A stretch of 64,000 nt of DNA from the NCBI GenBank assembly GCA_900473175.1, contig UCKM01000005.1, forward strand, positions 72,190 to 136,189, in the 5' to 3' direction. The notes below the pieces were generated by a model. The model saw only the letters and a list, made by a program, of their open reading frames with translations, searched no databases and was not told the DNA's origin. Below, piece by piece: positions 8,485 to 18,614 of this stretch; position 1 is the stretch's first letter, and the number at the start of each line of letters is the position of its first letter. The DNA is from Hyphomicrobiales bacterium (GTDB lineage Bacteria; Pseudomonadota; Alphaproteobacteria; Rhizobiales; Rhizobiaceae). The translations under genes were made by a program, and so were the position numbers.

Positions 8485-10944
8485 TCAGAAAAGACCGCCG
8501 CCCCCGCCCTGAATGGCCCGGTTGACATTGGGCGATTGGACCTCGACGGGCGCACCTTCGGAGAAGGTATCCATGCCGATGACCGAATAGGTATCAGCGG
8601 GTCCGGTGCCTGGCTTGAATGCTTCCATGATGACATTGGGACCACCAGGCGATGCGCGCATGCCGGTCTTGCGGTCGATTGGAATGACGGTCATTCCTTC
8701 CGGGACGCGGAAATCGACCGAGCGCTGGCCCTGCAGCGCCGCTTCCGCAAACTCCTTGAACACCGGAGCAGCAAGACCGCTGCCCGTAAATCCATGGCCC
8801 ATCGGCGCCGGTGTGTCATAGCCAAGATAAAGACCGAAAACGAGGTCCGGCGTGAACCCGATGAACCATGCGTCCTTCTCGTCATTGGTCGTTCCGGTCT
8901 TGCCGGCGATCGGACGGTCGAGGCTCTTCAGGATTGTCGCTGTGCCGCGCTGTACGACGCCTTCCATCATCGACGTGATCTGGTAGGCCGTCATCGGATC
9001 GAGGACCTGATCGCGATCGTCGATCAATTCGGGCTCGGGCTGGTCTTTCCACTCGTCGGCCGAGCAATTGTCGCACTTGCGCTCGTCATGCTTGAAGATC
9101 GTCTTGCCGTAACGATCCTGGATGCGGTCGATCATCGACGGGGTAATCTTGCGCCCGCCATTAGCGATGATCGAGTAGCCCGTCACCATGCGCAGCACCG
9201 TCGTTTCGCCCGATCCGAGCGCCATGGCGAGCACCGGCAGCATCTTGTCGTAGATGCCGAAGCGCTCGGCATATTCCGCTACCAGCTTCATGCCCATGTC
9301 CTGGGCAAGACGAACCGTCATCAGGTTGCGTGACTGCTCGATGCCGTAGCGAAGCGTCGATGGACCGGCAAACTTTCCGCCATAGTTCTTCGGCGCCCAA
9401 ATACCGAGGCTGCCGCCCTGGTCGATGGAGATCGGGCCGTCGAGCACGACCGATGCGGGCGTGTAGCCATTGTCGAGCGCGGCGGAATAGACGAACGGCT
9501 TGAAGGACGAACCTGGTTGGCGCATCGCCTGCGTGGCGCGATTGAACTCGGATTCGGCGAACGAGAATCCACCCACCATGGCGAGCACGCGTCCTGTATG
9601 CGGGTCCATCGCCACTGCGCCGCCGGCAATCTTCGGCACCTGATGCAGATCGTAAGCCGTCTCGCTGCCCTCGCGCTTCTGGACAAAGACGACGTCGCCG
9701 ACCTTGAAAACGCCTTCAAACGATTTGGCCGAACTACGCTTGTCACCGCTGATCACGCGCAATGCCCACTTATTGTCCGCCAGGTCGATCGTGCCTTGCT
9801 TGCGCTCGGCAACAAGCTTTCCTGACGTCTCGCGATCCGGTTGCAGGCCGATGACCGCCTGATCGGGCGTCACTTCGAGCACAACGGCGAGTTGCCATTC
9901 CGGAACGTCGGCAAAAGCCTTGATCTCGGCGAGCGGAATACCCCAGTCGCCATTGGTCGAAATCGTCTTGTAGGCCCCGCGATAGCCGCGTGCCTGGTCA
10001 TATTTGAACAGGCCGTGCTGCAGCGCCGTACGCGCCATGACCTGCAATTTCGGATCGAGCGTTGTGCGAACCGACAGTCCGCCTTCGTAAAGCGCGTTCT
10101 CGCCGTAGCGGGCGATGATCTGGCGGCGCACTTCCTCGGCGAAATATTCCGACGCAAAGAGATAGTTGCCCGTATGCCGCGGCGTGACGCCCAAGGGCTC
10201 GGCCTTTGCCGCTTTCGCTTCGTCCATCGTCACATAGCCGTTCTCGGCCATGCGATCGATCACCCAATTGCGCCGCTCCACGGCACGCTCCGGCTGGCGG
10301 AATGGATGATAGTTGGACGGCCCCTTGGGAAGCGCGGCAAGATAGGCGGCTTCAGCAACCGTCAGTTCATTGACGGACTTGTTGTAATAAGTAAGCGCCG
10401 CGCCGGCGATACCATACGAATTCAGGCCGAAGAAAATCTCGTTGAGGTAAAGTTCAAGGATGCGGTCCTTGGAATAGGCCTGCTCGATGCGGAACGAAAG
10501 GATCGCTTCCTTGACCTTGCGCCCGATGGTCTGGTCGTTGCTGAGCAGGAAGTTTTTTGCAACCTGCTGGGTGATCGTCGATGCACCAACCGGGCGGCGT
10601 GAGCCCCAATTCTGGATATTGGTGATGACGGCGCGGGTCAGGCCGCCGATGTCAACGCCGGGATGCTGGTAGAAATTCTTGTCTTCCGCCGAGATGAATG
10701 CTGCCTTGACCCGGTCCGGCACCGCTTGAATCGGCAGATACAGCCGTCGTTCGCGCGCAAACTCCGCCATCAGCTGGCCATCCGACGAATGAACGCGGGT
10801 CATCACCGGCGGTTCGTACTTTGCCAGAACTTCGTAGTCAGGCAGATCCTTGGAAATGCTAACGACGTAAAGCGCGGCAGCGCCCGCTGCCAGCAGTGCC
10901 ATCACAGTGCCGATTCCGAAAAAATATCCGATCAAGCGTATCAT
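8485..10944 (-). CDS. mrcA: Penicillin-binding protein 1A, bifunctional
   Basis: This is an 819-residue class A PBP. It has an N-terminal membrane anchor (residues 5-30) and a GT51 glycosyltransferase domain with EDKNFYQHPGVD, GASTITQQVAKNF and RKVKEAILS. The transpeptidase domain has the three active-site motifs SSFK (QPGSSFKPF), SRN (EQSRNLM) and KTG (AGKTGTTNDEKDAW). It polymerises glycan strands and cross-links stem peptides at the cytoplasmic membrane. The amidase gene amiC lies directly upstream on the same strand, so two peptidoglycan enzymes are neighbours, with 282 bp between them. Confidence 0.95.
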   Translation of the reverse strand: MIRLIGYFFGIGTVMALLAAGAAALYVVSISKDLPDYEVLAKYEPPVMTRVHSSDGQLMAEFARERRLYLPIQAVPDRVKAAFISAEDKNFYQHPGVDIGGLTRAVITNIQNWGSRRPVGASTITQQVAKNFLLSNDQTIGRKVKEAILSFRIEQAYSKDRILELYLNEIFFGLNSYGIAGAALTYYNKSVNELTVAEAAYLAALPKGPSNYHPFRQPERAVERRNWVIDRMAENGYVTMDEAKAAKAEPLGVTPRHTGNYLFASEYFAEEVRRQIIARYGENALYEGGLSVRTTLDPKLQVMARTALQHGLFKYDQARGYRGAYKTISTNGDWGIPLAEIKAFADVPEWQLAVVLEVTPDQAVIGLQPDRETSGKLVAERKQGTIDLADNKWALRVISGDKRSSAKSFEGVFKVGDVVFVQKREGSETAYDLHQVPKIAGGAVAMDPHTGRVLAMVGGFSFAESEFNRATQAMRQPGSSFKPFVYSAALDNGYTPASVVLDGPISIDQGGSLGIWAPKNYGGKFAGPSTLRYGIEQSRNLMTVRLAQDMGMKLVAEYAERFGIYDKMLPVLAMALGSGETTVLRMVTGYSIIANGGRKITPSMIDRIQDRYGKTIFKHDERKCDNCSADEWKDQPEPELIDDRDQVLDPMTAYQITSMMEGVVQRGTATILKSLDRPIAGKTGTTNDEKDAWFIGFTPDLVFGLYLGYDTPAPMGHGFTGSGLAAPVFKEFAEAALQGQRSVDFRVPEGMTVIPIDRKTGMRASPGGPNVIMEAFKPGTGPADTYSVIGMDTFSEGAPVEVQSPNVNRAIQGGGGGLF

Positions 10945-11226
10945 GTGTATCCGGAACCCGTTTCACCTGTTGGCACGTATGAAATCGATGCACGCTTTCG
11001 ATTCATGCAGATTGCTATGCGGGAAGGACCAAGCTGTGGAATATTCCCGGTTGGGCGCCGCCTCGTGCAACGCCGCAAGATCGCGGATGCAATTGAGCGA
11101 CAAATGTGACAAAGGCAAGGAAAACCCGTTTCCCTTCACAATTTAAATACCAAATGTGGAGTTTCGGCAACGCACGGGCGTGTGATTCTTTCACACAACC
11201 TTGACATGCATCAATTTTGGGTACGG

Positions 11227-12447
11227 TCAGTTCAGCGCGCCAGCCGTCTTCATTCCGGCATATTCGCCAACGGCAGTGGCCAGCCGTTCGGCCACATGGC
11301 TTCTCCATGCCGGATCCAGCATGAGTTTCTCGTCTTCCTGGTTGGAAAGGTATCCGATTTCGACGAGCACTGATGGCACGTCCGGTGCCCGCAACACTTG
11401 AAAGCCCGCGAAGCGGTGCGGGTTGTTGATCATGTTGACATCCTTCTTGAGCGATTTGACCACTGTCTTGGCGAAGCTCAAGGAGAATGTGTGCGTTTCC
11501 CGGCGCGTCAAATCCATCAGGATGTCGGCGATCTCCGGCGTTTCATTGTCAAAGGCAATACCGGCGACGGCGTCCGCACGATTTTCCCGGTCGGCCATCG
11601 CCCGCGAATCCGCGTCGGAAGCCTTGTCGGAAACCGTATAGACTGTCGCCCCGCGGATACTGCCGCGATTGATCGTGTCCGCGTGAATGGAGATGAACAG
11701 ATCTGCCTCGTACTGACGGGCAATGCGCACCCGCTCCGAAAGTCGCAGGAACGTGTCGTCATTGCGCGTCATCTCAACGCGAATGCCGGGCAATTTTCCA
11801 AGTTCGTCGCGCAGCTGTTGCGCGAACAACAGCGTGACATTCTTTTCAAGACTGCCGCCCGCGCTTTCCGCGCCGCTGTCGATCCCGCCGTGCCCCGCGT
11901 CGACGACGACCGTGAACGGTTTCGGTCCTGTGCTCACCTCATTCGGCGCCGCACTGGCGATCCGGTCGCCTTTCGGCGCCACTACTGTCGAGGCCGTTGT
12001 TTGGTTCTGCGTCTTCATGGCCTCAGCAAAGGCTCGGTCGGAGGATGCGACCAGATCCGCCACGAGGCGGTATCCAGGGCTGGTGTCATTCTTGATGACG
12101 TCGAGCCGTTCAACCGCAAATGGCCCCTTGAGCGTGAAGATCAGCCGCGAGCGCGTGCTGTCGATCATTCCATAACGTACGTCAGTGATCAGGCCACGCG
12201 GCTCCACCGACTTTTTGTCGAACCCGAAGACTGTTTTAGGCAGGTCGATCGCCAAGCGATGCGGATCGCCGAGCAGCATTGTCGATACATCGGGTTCGTG
12301 ATCGAAATTGATGACAATGCGGGTGCGCAATTCGTCACCTGCCGCCTGATAGGTCAGCGCCGCCAGGTCTTCCGCATGTGCGGCATTGCCCGCCTGCAAA
12401 CAGACAAGCAGGCCAAGATATGCAGCCATGACAATTCGACGGATCAC
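11227..12447 (-). CDS. amiC: N-acetylmuramoyl-L-alanine amidase with AMIN domain
   Basis: The 406-residue protein has a signal peptide (MIRRIVMAAYLGLLVCLQAG, cut after AHA), an AMIN domain (about residues 30-150) and a C-terminal Amidase_3 domain. The zinc-site motifs are TVVVDAGHGGIDSGAES (His), the Glu in LEKNVTLLFA, and LFISIHADT (His). It cleaves the bond between MurNAc and the stem peptide, probably at the septum. A GTG start at 12447 was chosen because it has GAGG six bases upstream and opens directly on the signal peptide. Confidence 0.9.
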   Translation of the reverse strand: MIRRIVMAAYLGLLVCLQAGNAAHAEDLAALTYQAAGDELRTRIVINFDHEPDVSTMLLGDPHRLAIDLPKTVFGFDKKSVEPRGLITDVRYGMIDSTRSRLIFTLKGPFAVERLDVIKNDTSPGYRLVADLVASSDRAFAEAMKTQNQTTASTVVAPKGDRIASAAPNEVSTGPKPFTVVVDAGHGGIDSGAESAGGSLEKNVTLLFAQQLRDELGKLPGIRVEMTRNDDTFLRLSERVRIARQYEADLFISIHADTINRGSIRGATVYTVSDKASDADSRAMADRENRADAVAGIAFDNETPEIADILMDLTRRETHTFSLSFAKTVVKSLKKDVNMINNPHRFAGFQVLRAPDVPSVLVEIGYLSNQEDEKLMLDPAWRSHVAERLATAVGEYAGMKTAGALN

Positions 12448-13134
12448 GTTCACCTCTTTGAGACTATCCGGGCAGGCAATTCCCGCAAGCACTTTGTGTC
12501 AGGGCCGGGTCGATATGGCACTACGGCCCACGAATTACTATCTATGACTATTAGGTAAGGAACCATGGTTAATAATGTCTTATCCAGACTTATCTGGCGG
12601 ACATGTTGATGACACGATTATGAAGAAGGCCTTGTCATTACGCCACACACCTCCTAAAAGCAAAGGTGGGTTACTTTCCGCCCTCCGGAATCAGACTCCT
12701 GAATGTCACGGTGAACGACCGGTGCACATAAAGGACAGCGACATGGGGCGGCGATGGCGAGGCTTCGCTGTAGGTGACCGATAAAGAATTTGGCGCCAGG
12801 CAGACAGGGATTGTCGGCAGCGCTTTTTGAACGGCAGATCGCGCAGAAAAGGCGCATCAAGCCAGCCCCTTCGGGGGTGTTAACAGTGTCGGCACCGCCT
12901 TAGCGCGTGCCATTCGTGAGGTCGTTTCGTCAGGAACAGCGATGTTTAGTACAGACTTGACTATAACCGGCTTGCAAGCCGCGGCTGCCCGAGGGCAGCT
13001 CCGCGCGATGCCGCGTCTGTCTGTTTCTGCGAACTTTAATAAATCCGGCAAATGTGACGACGCGGCTCCAGGGACCTTAAGGGTGTCCTGGCTATCCCGC
13101 GTTGACAGCGTTTCGGCCGGGGAGAAGAATTATA
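12448..13134. other. 687-bp intergenic region between amiC and rne, probable rne leader
   Basis: No coding sequence is convincing on either strand; one 69-codon plus-strand frame at 12575-12784 has no ribosome site or family features. The part closest to rne is rich in small hairpins. The length fits a promoter plus long untranslated leader for RNase E, whose mRNA is autoregulated through its leader in enterobacteria. Confidence 0.45.
12969..12999 (+). promoter_or_regulatory. Tandem hairpins upstream of rne
   Basis: Two palindromes lie in series: GGCTTGCAAGCC (12969-12980) and GCTGCC-CGAG-GGCAGC (12984-12999, 6-bp stem, tetraloop). They are about 140 nt before the rne start. They could be RNase E recognition elements, but this is inference. 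Confidence 0.4.
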
Positions 13135-16065
13135 ATGTCGGACAAGATGCTTATCGACGCCTCCCACCAGGAGGAAACACGGGTTGTCGTGGTTCGCGGC
13201 AACCGGATTGAAGAATTTGACTTTGAGTCGGAACACAAGAAACAAATCAAAGGCAATATCTATCTGGCGCGTGTGACGCGCGTAGAACCATCCCTTCAGG
13301 CTGCATTCGTCGAATATGGCGGTAACCGCCATGGGTTCCTCGCATTCAGCGAAATTCATCCGGACTACTATCAGATCCCAGTTGCCGATCGTCAGGCGCT
13401 TATCGAGGCCGAGGCCGAGGCCGCCAGCCAGGACGAGGACCACGAGGAGCATGCGAGCGAACAGCGCAGCCGCGATCGCAACGATCGTAGCCAGCGCAAC
13501 CGCCGCCGCAGTCGCCGTGGCACCCGTCAGAGCGACGATGCCACCAAGTCCGATGCTTCCGGCGAAGAGCATGCCGATGCCGGCGACGCTGCGGATGAAC
13601 AGCCATCGGTAATAGAGGCTGCGGCAGACGAGGCGACGGATGAAGCGGAGGAGAGCAACGGTCAGACTCGTGCCGCTTCGATCGATGCGGACGTGATCTC
13701 TGAAGCCATTACCGTCGACGCTGAAGAGACGTCGGGTTCCGACTCTGAAGAGCGCCCGGTTGGCGAAGGCGAGGAAGCCCGCTCGAGCAAGGGCCGCCAC
13801 CGCTCGCAAGAAGACAAGGAAGAGGTGCATGACGAGCTCGACGAAGTTGAGTCCGTGGGCGCCGAGGATGCCATGGAAGAAGTTCCAACGCATCAGCGCT
13901 TCCAGCGTCGCCAGTACAATATTCAGGACGTCATCAAGCGCCGGCAGATTCTGCTGGTCCAGGTGGTCAAGGAAGAACGTGGCAACAAGGGTGCGGCTCT
14001 CACGACCTACCTGTCCCTGGCAGGCCGCTATTCAGTCCTGATGCCAAATACGGCGCGCGGCGGCGGCATTTCGCGCAAGATCACCAGCATTCAGGATCGC
14101 AAGCGCCTGAAGGATATCGTCAAGGACCTCGAAGTGCCAAAAGGCATGGGCGTAATCCTGCGCACCGCAGGCGCCAACCGCACCAAGCCGGAAGTCAAGC
14201 GCGACTACGAATATCTGATGCGCCTGTGGGAGAACGTCCGCAGCCTCACCCTCGCCTCTTCAGCACCGACGCTCGTCTACGAAGAAGGCAGCCTGATCAA
14301 GCGATCGATCCGCGATCTTTACAACAAGGACATAACCGAAATCCTCGTTGCCGGCGAGAATGGCTATCGCGAGGCCAAGGACTTCATGCGCATGCTCATG
14401 CCGAGCCATGCGAAGGTGGTCCAGCCCTACCGTGAACTGACCCCGATCTTTGCCCGCAATGGCATTGAAGCGCAGCTCGATCGCATGCTCCAGCCGCAGG
14501 TGACGTTGAAGTCGGGCGGCTATATCATCATCAACCAGACGGAAGCGCTGGTCGCCATTGATGTGAACTCCGGGCGCTCCACACGCGAGCATTCCATCGA
14601 AGACACGGCGTTGCAGACGAATCTTGAAGCGGCGGATGAGGTTGCGCGCCAGTTGCGCCTGCGCGACCTTGCCGGTCTCATCGTCATCGATTTTATCGAC
14701 ATGGAAGAAAACCGCAACAACCGGGCGGTCGAAAAGCGGCTGAAGGATTGTCTGAAGGATGATCGGGCCCGCATCCAGGTTGGCCGCATCTCGCATTTCG
14801 GTCTTCTCGAAATGTCACGCCAGCGCATTCGTGCCAGCGTTCTGGAAAGCACCACGCAGGTCTGCGCCATGTGCGGCGGCACGGGGCATGTACGCTCCGC
14901 ATCCTCCATAGCGCTCCATGTCATGCGTTCGATCGAAGAATATCTGCTGCGCCATTCGCAGAACAATATCATTGTTCGCACGACGGTTGCCACCGCGCTT
15001 TATGTCCTCAATCACAAGCGCCAGAACCTCGCCGATCTCGAAACGCGGTTTGGTCTGACGATCAGCATCGAAGCCGATGACAGTGTCGGTGCCCAGCATT
15101 TCGCCATCGACAAGGGTTCAATCGCGCTTGGCCCCATCGTCCCGCTGTCGGAGACACCCACGCTTGGTATCGCCGATGATTTTGACGAGACCGACCCGGC
15201 GATCGAGGATGTCGAGGAAGAAGTTGCGGAAAGCCAGAACGGCGATGCTGCAAGAACCGCCGATAATGACGACGTGTCGCGCAAGCGGCGCCGCAAGCGC
15301 CGGCGGCGCGGCGGTCGCGATCGTCAGGATGCGCCGGGTGGCGATCATGGCCAGTCTGCACGCGGCAATGACGATGCGGATGAGGGCGACCTGCAGCCTG
15401 TCGAAGGCGAGGATGCCGCCGCAACCAAGGCTCGCGAAGACGAGAACGAACGGCGCAAGAAGCGTCGCCGGGGCCGTCGCGGGGGTCGCAAGAACAAGCG
15501 TGACGGCGAGGAAAGTGATTCTCGTGTAGCCGCACGTATCGTTCCGGATGCCGAACCAGTATTCGTGTCAATCCCCTTGCCGGACTTCACCAAGGCGAAA
15601 ACCATCGAAACAGTCGCAGATGAAGCTGAGACTGCATCGACGACGGTTACATTCGAGTCGATTGCAGAACTGGCGGCCATCGAGGAAACACCGGCCAAGA
15701 AGCCGGCAAAGCGCAAGTCTCGTGCCAAGGCCGTAGCGGAGAACGTTGAGGTCGCGCAGGGCGAGGCACTTGCTCCTGTTGAAGCCGAAGCGCCAGCCAA
15801 GCCGAAGCGCGCTCCGCGCAAGACGGCCAAGAAGGCTGAGGCTCCGAAGACGGAGGTCGAAGAGAGCGCTGCTGCAGCCGAACCGGCTCCCGTTGCTGCT
15901 GCGGAAACGCCGGTTGAGCCAACTCCGGAACCCGCTCCAGCACCCGAACCCAAAAAGGCCGTCGAGAGCGAGCCCGTCGTTACCTCGTCGGTCTCCAAGG
16001 ATAAGAAAACCGAAGGCGAACCCGCGCCCAAGCGGGGCTGGTGGCAGAAGAAGGGCTTCTTTTAA
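13135..16065 (+). CDS. rne: Ribonuclease E (RNase E/G family), degradosome scaffold
   Basis: This 976-residue endonuclease starts MSDKMLIDASHQEETRVVVV, the usual alphaproteobacterial N-terminus, with a GGGGAGAAG ribosome site. The S1 RNA-binding region is split by a charged insertion (about residues 88-258, Glu/Asp and then Arg rich). The DNase I-like core carries the two magnesium-binding Asp residues in AIDVNSGRSTREHS and IVIDFIDMEENRNN. The Zn-link reads CAMCGGTG. The C-terminal third is low-complexity, with Arg-rich RNA-binding blocks (RRKRRRRGGRDR; RRKKRRRGRRGGRKNKR) and a Lys/Ala/Pro/Glu tail where partner proteins would dock. It starts mRNA decay and rRNA processing. A strong terminator follows. 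Confidence 0.96.
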   Translation: MSDKMLIDASHQEETRVVVVRGNRIEEFDFESEHKKQIKGNIYLARVTRVEPSLQAAFVEYGGNRHGFLAFSEIHPDYYQIPVADRQALIEAEAEAASQDEDHEEHASEQRSRDRNDRSQRNRRRSRRGTRQSDDATKSDASGEEHADAGDAADEQPSVIEAAADEATDEAEESNGQTRAASIDADVISEAITVDAEETSGSDSEERPVGEGEEARSSKGRHRSQEDKEEVHDELDEVESVGAEDAMEEVPTHQRFQRRQYNIQDVIKRRQILLVQVVKEERGNKGAALTTYLSLAGRYSVLMPNTARGGGISRKITSIQDRKRLKDIVKDLEVPKGMGVILRTAGANRTKPEVKRDYEYLMRLWENVRSLTLASSAPTLVYEEGSLIKRSIRDLYNKDITEILVAGENGYREAKDFMRMLMPSHAKVVQPYRELTPIFARNGIEAQLDRMLQPQVTLKSGGYIIINQTEALVAIDVNSGRSTREHSIEDTALQTNLEAADEVARQLRLRDLAGLIVIDFIDMEENRNNRAVEKRLKDCLKDDRARIQVGRISHFGLLEMSRQRIRASVLESTTQVCAMCGGTGHVRSASSIALHVMRSIEEYLLRHSQNNIIVRTTVATALYVLNHKRQNLADLETRFGLTISIEADDSVGAQHFAIDKGSIALGPIVPLSETPTLGIADDFDETDPAIEDVEEEVAESQNGDAARTADNDDVSRKRRRKRRRRGGRDRQDAPGGDHGQSARGNDDADEGDLQPVEGEDAAATKAREDENERRKKRRRGRRGGRKNKRDGEESDSRVAARIVPDAEPVFVSIPLPDFTKAKTIETVADEAETASTTVTFESIAELAAIEETPAKKPAKRKSRAKAVAENVEVAQGEALAPVEAEAPAKPKRAPRKTAKKAEAPKTEVEESAAAAEPAPVAAAETPVEPTPEPAPAPEPKKAVESEPVVTSSVSKDKKTEGEPAPKRGWWQKKGFF

Positions 16066-16091
16066 GCCTGAAACGCCAAATTGAACTCTGC

Positions 16092-16124
16092 GAAGAACCG
16101 GCGACCTCGCCGGTTCTTCTTTAT
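16092..16124 (+). terminator. Rho-independent terminator of rne
   Basis: Perfect 13-bp arms GAAGAACCGGCGA and TCGCCGGTTCTTC with a CC loop, followed by TTT, lie 27 bp after the rne stop. Confidence 0.85.
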
Positions 16125-16244
16125 GGTCGCGTCATTTCTGCTTCGGATGCCGCAGATTTGCCCGAAAAGAACCGGATGGCTTAATGGATGGGAGCGTATG
16201 GTGGCTCCTTTCTTTCGAAGATCGATTTCGATACCAATGGGACC

Positions 16245-17645
16245 ATGATGACAGTTCGACCGATCCGCCTACGTCCATCGATCGCTTCTTTCGCGCGCAA
16301 TACGCTTCTCGCTCTGACCGCAGCCGCGCTTGGCATGGTGCAGACCTCGATTGCTCATGCGCAATCATCATCGTTGCCGATCGTGCGCGACGCCGAGATC
16401 GAGGCCTTGGTCACCGACTACGCCACCCCGATCCTCAATGCGGCGGGCCTTGGCAACCATGCGATCAAGATCGTCTTGGTCAACAACAGCAGCTTCAATG
16501 CATTCGTCGACGGCCGCCGCATCTTCATAAATACCGGTGCCCTGCTGCAGGCGGAGACGCCCAACGAGATCATCGGCGTTCTCGCCCATGAGACAGGGCA
16601 TCTTGCCGGAGGCCATCAGTTTCAGTTGCGCGAACAGCTCGCCAACGCCAAGACCATGGCGGTTGTCGCTGGCCTGCTCGGCGCGGGCGCGATTGTTGCG
16701 GGTGCCGCTGCCGGTGCAGGGGGGCTGTCCAAGGCCGGTGCAGGCATTGCCATGGGTGCGCCGGAAGTCGCCATGCGCGGCCTGCTCAATTACCAGCGCA
16801 CCGAAGAAATGGCCGCCGACCGCTCCGCCATCACCTATCTTGCCAAGACCGGCCAGTCGGCCAAAGGCATGCTGACGACGTTTGAGCGTTTTTCCAACGC
16901 GCTGGCGCTTACGGGTACCCGAATGGACCCCTACCGGATCAGCCACCCGCTGCCGCGCGAGCGTATCGCCAATCTTGAGACGCTGGCCCGCGCCAGCCCC
17001 TATTTCGACAAGCTCGACAGCCCAGCCCTCCAGCAGCGTCACGATCTGATGCGCGGCAAGATCGCGGCCTATACCGGAGGTGGCGCAAGCGTCCTGCAGA
17101 CATTCCGAAAGGATCCGCAGAATATCGGGGCGCGCTATGGCGATGCCATTGCCACCTATCTCAATGGTTCGGTGCAGGCGGCGTTACCGAAGATCGACGC
17201 GCTGATCAAGGAACAACCAAAGAACCCCTATTTCGTAGAAATACGGGGCGAAATGCTTTTGAAGCAGAACAAGGTACAAGACGCAGCCGCAGCGTTTCAG
17301 AAGGCGAGTTCCCTTGATCCACGCAGGTCGAGCCTCATTCGCATGAGCTATGGACGAGCGTTGATGCTGACGGGAACGCCGGCGAATCTCAAGACATCCA
17401 TAGACGAGCTCAAGGCAAGTATCGGCCGCGATCGTGAATCACCGGCTGGCTACGCCTATCTCGCGCAGGCATACGGCCAGATGGGCGATATGGCCCGTTC
17501 AGACCTCGCCAGCGCCGAGGAGAAATATTACTCAGGCAAGACCCAGGACGCTCAAATCTTCGCGACCCGTGCACAACGTGGCTTGAAAAGCGGCTCGCCC
17601 GAGTGGATACAAGCGCAGGACATCATCAGCGCCAAGCGCAAGTGA
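16245..17645 (+). CDS. M48 family metalloprotease with TPR domain (BepA/YfgC-like)
   Basis: This exported protein of about 466 aa has a signal peptide (ending TSIAHAQ) and an M48 zinc protease domain with the HExxH motif in GVLAHETGHLAGGHQ. The third ligand Glu lies in EEMAADRSAI. C-terminal TPR repeats start at about residue 290 (NPYFVEIRGEMLLKQNKVQD; DPRRSSLIRMSYGRALM). E. coli BepA degrades misassembled outer-membrane proteins, and a similar periplasmic quality-control role is inferred. ATG 16245 was chosen because the signal peptide follows directly; an upstream ATG at 16188 would add 19 residues. Confidence 0.88.
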   Translation: MMTVRPIRLRPSIASFARNTLLALTAAALGMVQTSIAHAQSSSLPIVRDAEIEALVTDYATPILNAAGLGNHAIKIVLVNNSSFNAFVDGRRIFINTGALLQAETPNEIIGVLAHETGHLAGGHQFQLREQLANAKTMAVVAGLLGAGAIVAGAAAGAGGLSKAGAGIAMGAPEVAMRGLLNYQRTEEMAADRSAITYLAKTGQSAKGMLTTFERFSNALALTGTRMDPYRISHPLPRERIANLETLARASPYFDKLDSPALQQRHDLMRGKIAAYTGGGASVLQTFRKDPQNIGARYGDAIATYLNGSVQAALPKIDALIKEQPKNPYFVEIRGEMLLKQNKVQDAAAAFQKASSLDPRRSSLIRMSYGRALMLTGTPANLKTSIDELKASIGRDRESPAGYAYLAQAYGQMGDMARSDLASAEEKYYSGKTQDAQIFATRAQRGLKSGSPEWIQAQDIISAKRK

Positions 17646-17699
17646 GATGCGGCAATCCAAATCCCTCGCGGGACACAATTTGAAAAAGGACATTTGATT

Positions 17700-18491
17700 A
17701 TGGCAAAAGTCGCTCTGGTTGGCATAGCCGCCGGTCTCGTAAGCCTGGCGGCGCTCGCAACGGGCTATCAGGCGGGCCGGACCAACGTGGTTGCCAGCGC
17801 GCCCGATACATCTGCGATCACGGCTTCGACCACGGACCGGGCCGAAATCGAGGGCATTGTGCGCAATTACCTCATCAACAATCCCGAAGTCATGATCGAG
17901 GTCCAGACGGCGCTCAACGCCAAGCAGGAAGCCGCACAGAAGGAAGCCTCCGTCCAGGTGATCAGCGAAAACCAGGATAAGATCTTCAACGCATCCGGCG
18001 ACGCTGTTTTCGGCAACCCGAAAGGCGACGTGACGATCGTCGAGTTCTTCGATTACAATTGCGGCTATTGCAGAAAGGCGTTGCCCGACATGGACGCGCT
18101 CTTGAAGAGCGATCCGAACCTGCGCTTCGTCATGAAGGAGTTTCCGATCCTCGGGGCCGATTCAACCCGCGCGCACATCGTGGCCAATGCGTTCAGGGCG
18201 CTGATGCCGGACAAGTATCTCGAGTTCCATCGCGACCTGCTCGGTGGCGAAGGACGCGCGACCGAAGCCTCTGCCATGGCGATTGCCGTCAAGCTCGGCG
18301 CAAGCGAGGCCCAGGTTCGCGAAAAAATGAAAGCCCCCGAAATCACCCAGGCCTTCCATGATACCTATGAGCTCGCAAATAGCCTGAGCATCACCGGCAC
18401 GCCGTCCTATGTCGTAGGCAACGAAGTGGTTCCCGGCGCGCTCGGTGCAGATGCACTGGCCGAGAGGATCAGCCATATTCGCAACAAATAG
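17700..18491 (+). CDS. DsbA-family (Com1-like) thiol:disulfide oxidoreductase
   Basis: The 263-residue exported protein has an N-terminal membrane/signal segment (VALVGIAAGLVSLAALATGY) and a short helical dimerisation-type region (about 45-100). The thioredoxin-fold DsbA domain has the CxxC active site in YNCGYCRKA and the cis-Pro loop in ITGTPSYVVG. It should form or isomerise disulfides in the periplasm. ATG 17700 was chosen over TTG 17694 on spacing from AAAAAGGA. It follows the M48 protease gene by about 50 bp, so the two may share a transcript. Confidence 0.88.
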   Translation: MAKVALVGIAAGLVSLAALATGYQAGRTNVVASAPDTSAITASTTDRAEIEGIVRNYLINNPEVMIEVQTALNAKQEAAQKEASVQVISENQDKIFNASGDAVFGNPKGDVTIVEFFDYNCGYCRKALPDMDALLKSDPNLRFVMKEFPILGADSTRAHIVANAFRALMPDKYLEFHRDLLGGEGRATEASAMAIAVKLGASEAQVREKMKAPEITQAFHDTYELANSLSITGTPSYVVGNEVVPGALGADALAERISHIRNK

Positions 18492-18614
18492 GTCTGAATA
18501 TTTACTTCTGCCTGCGAAAACCCCTTGTGGACAAGCAATAACGTGACTTTGCGGGCTTTTCGCTTGCCGATAAGCCGTCTATATGGGACCTGCATTTCGA
18601 ACCGTCCGGTAATC

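Noticed and set aside
12575-12784. 69-codon frame in the rne upstream region
   Set aside because: It has no ribosome site, no recognisable motif and an abnormal composition.
13104-13137. TTGACA and TATAAT as a promoter directly before rne
   Set aside because: The spacing is 23 bp and the TATAAT overlaps the start codon, so it cannot serve as the promoter of this mRNA.
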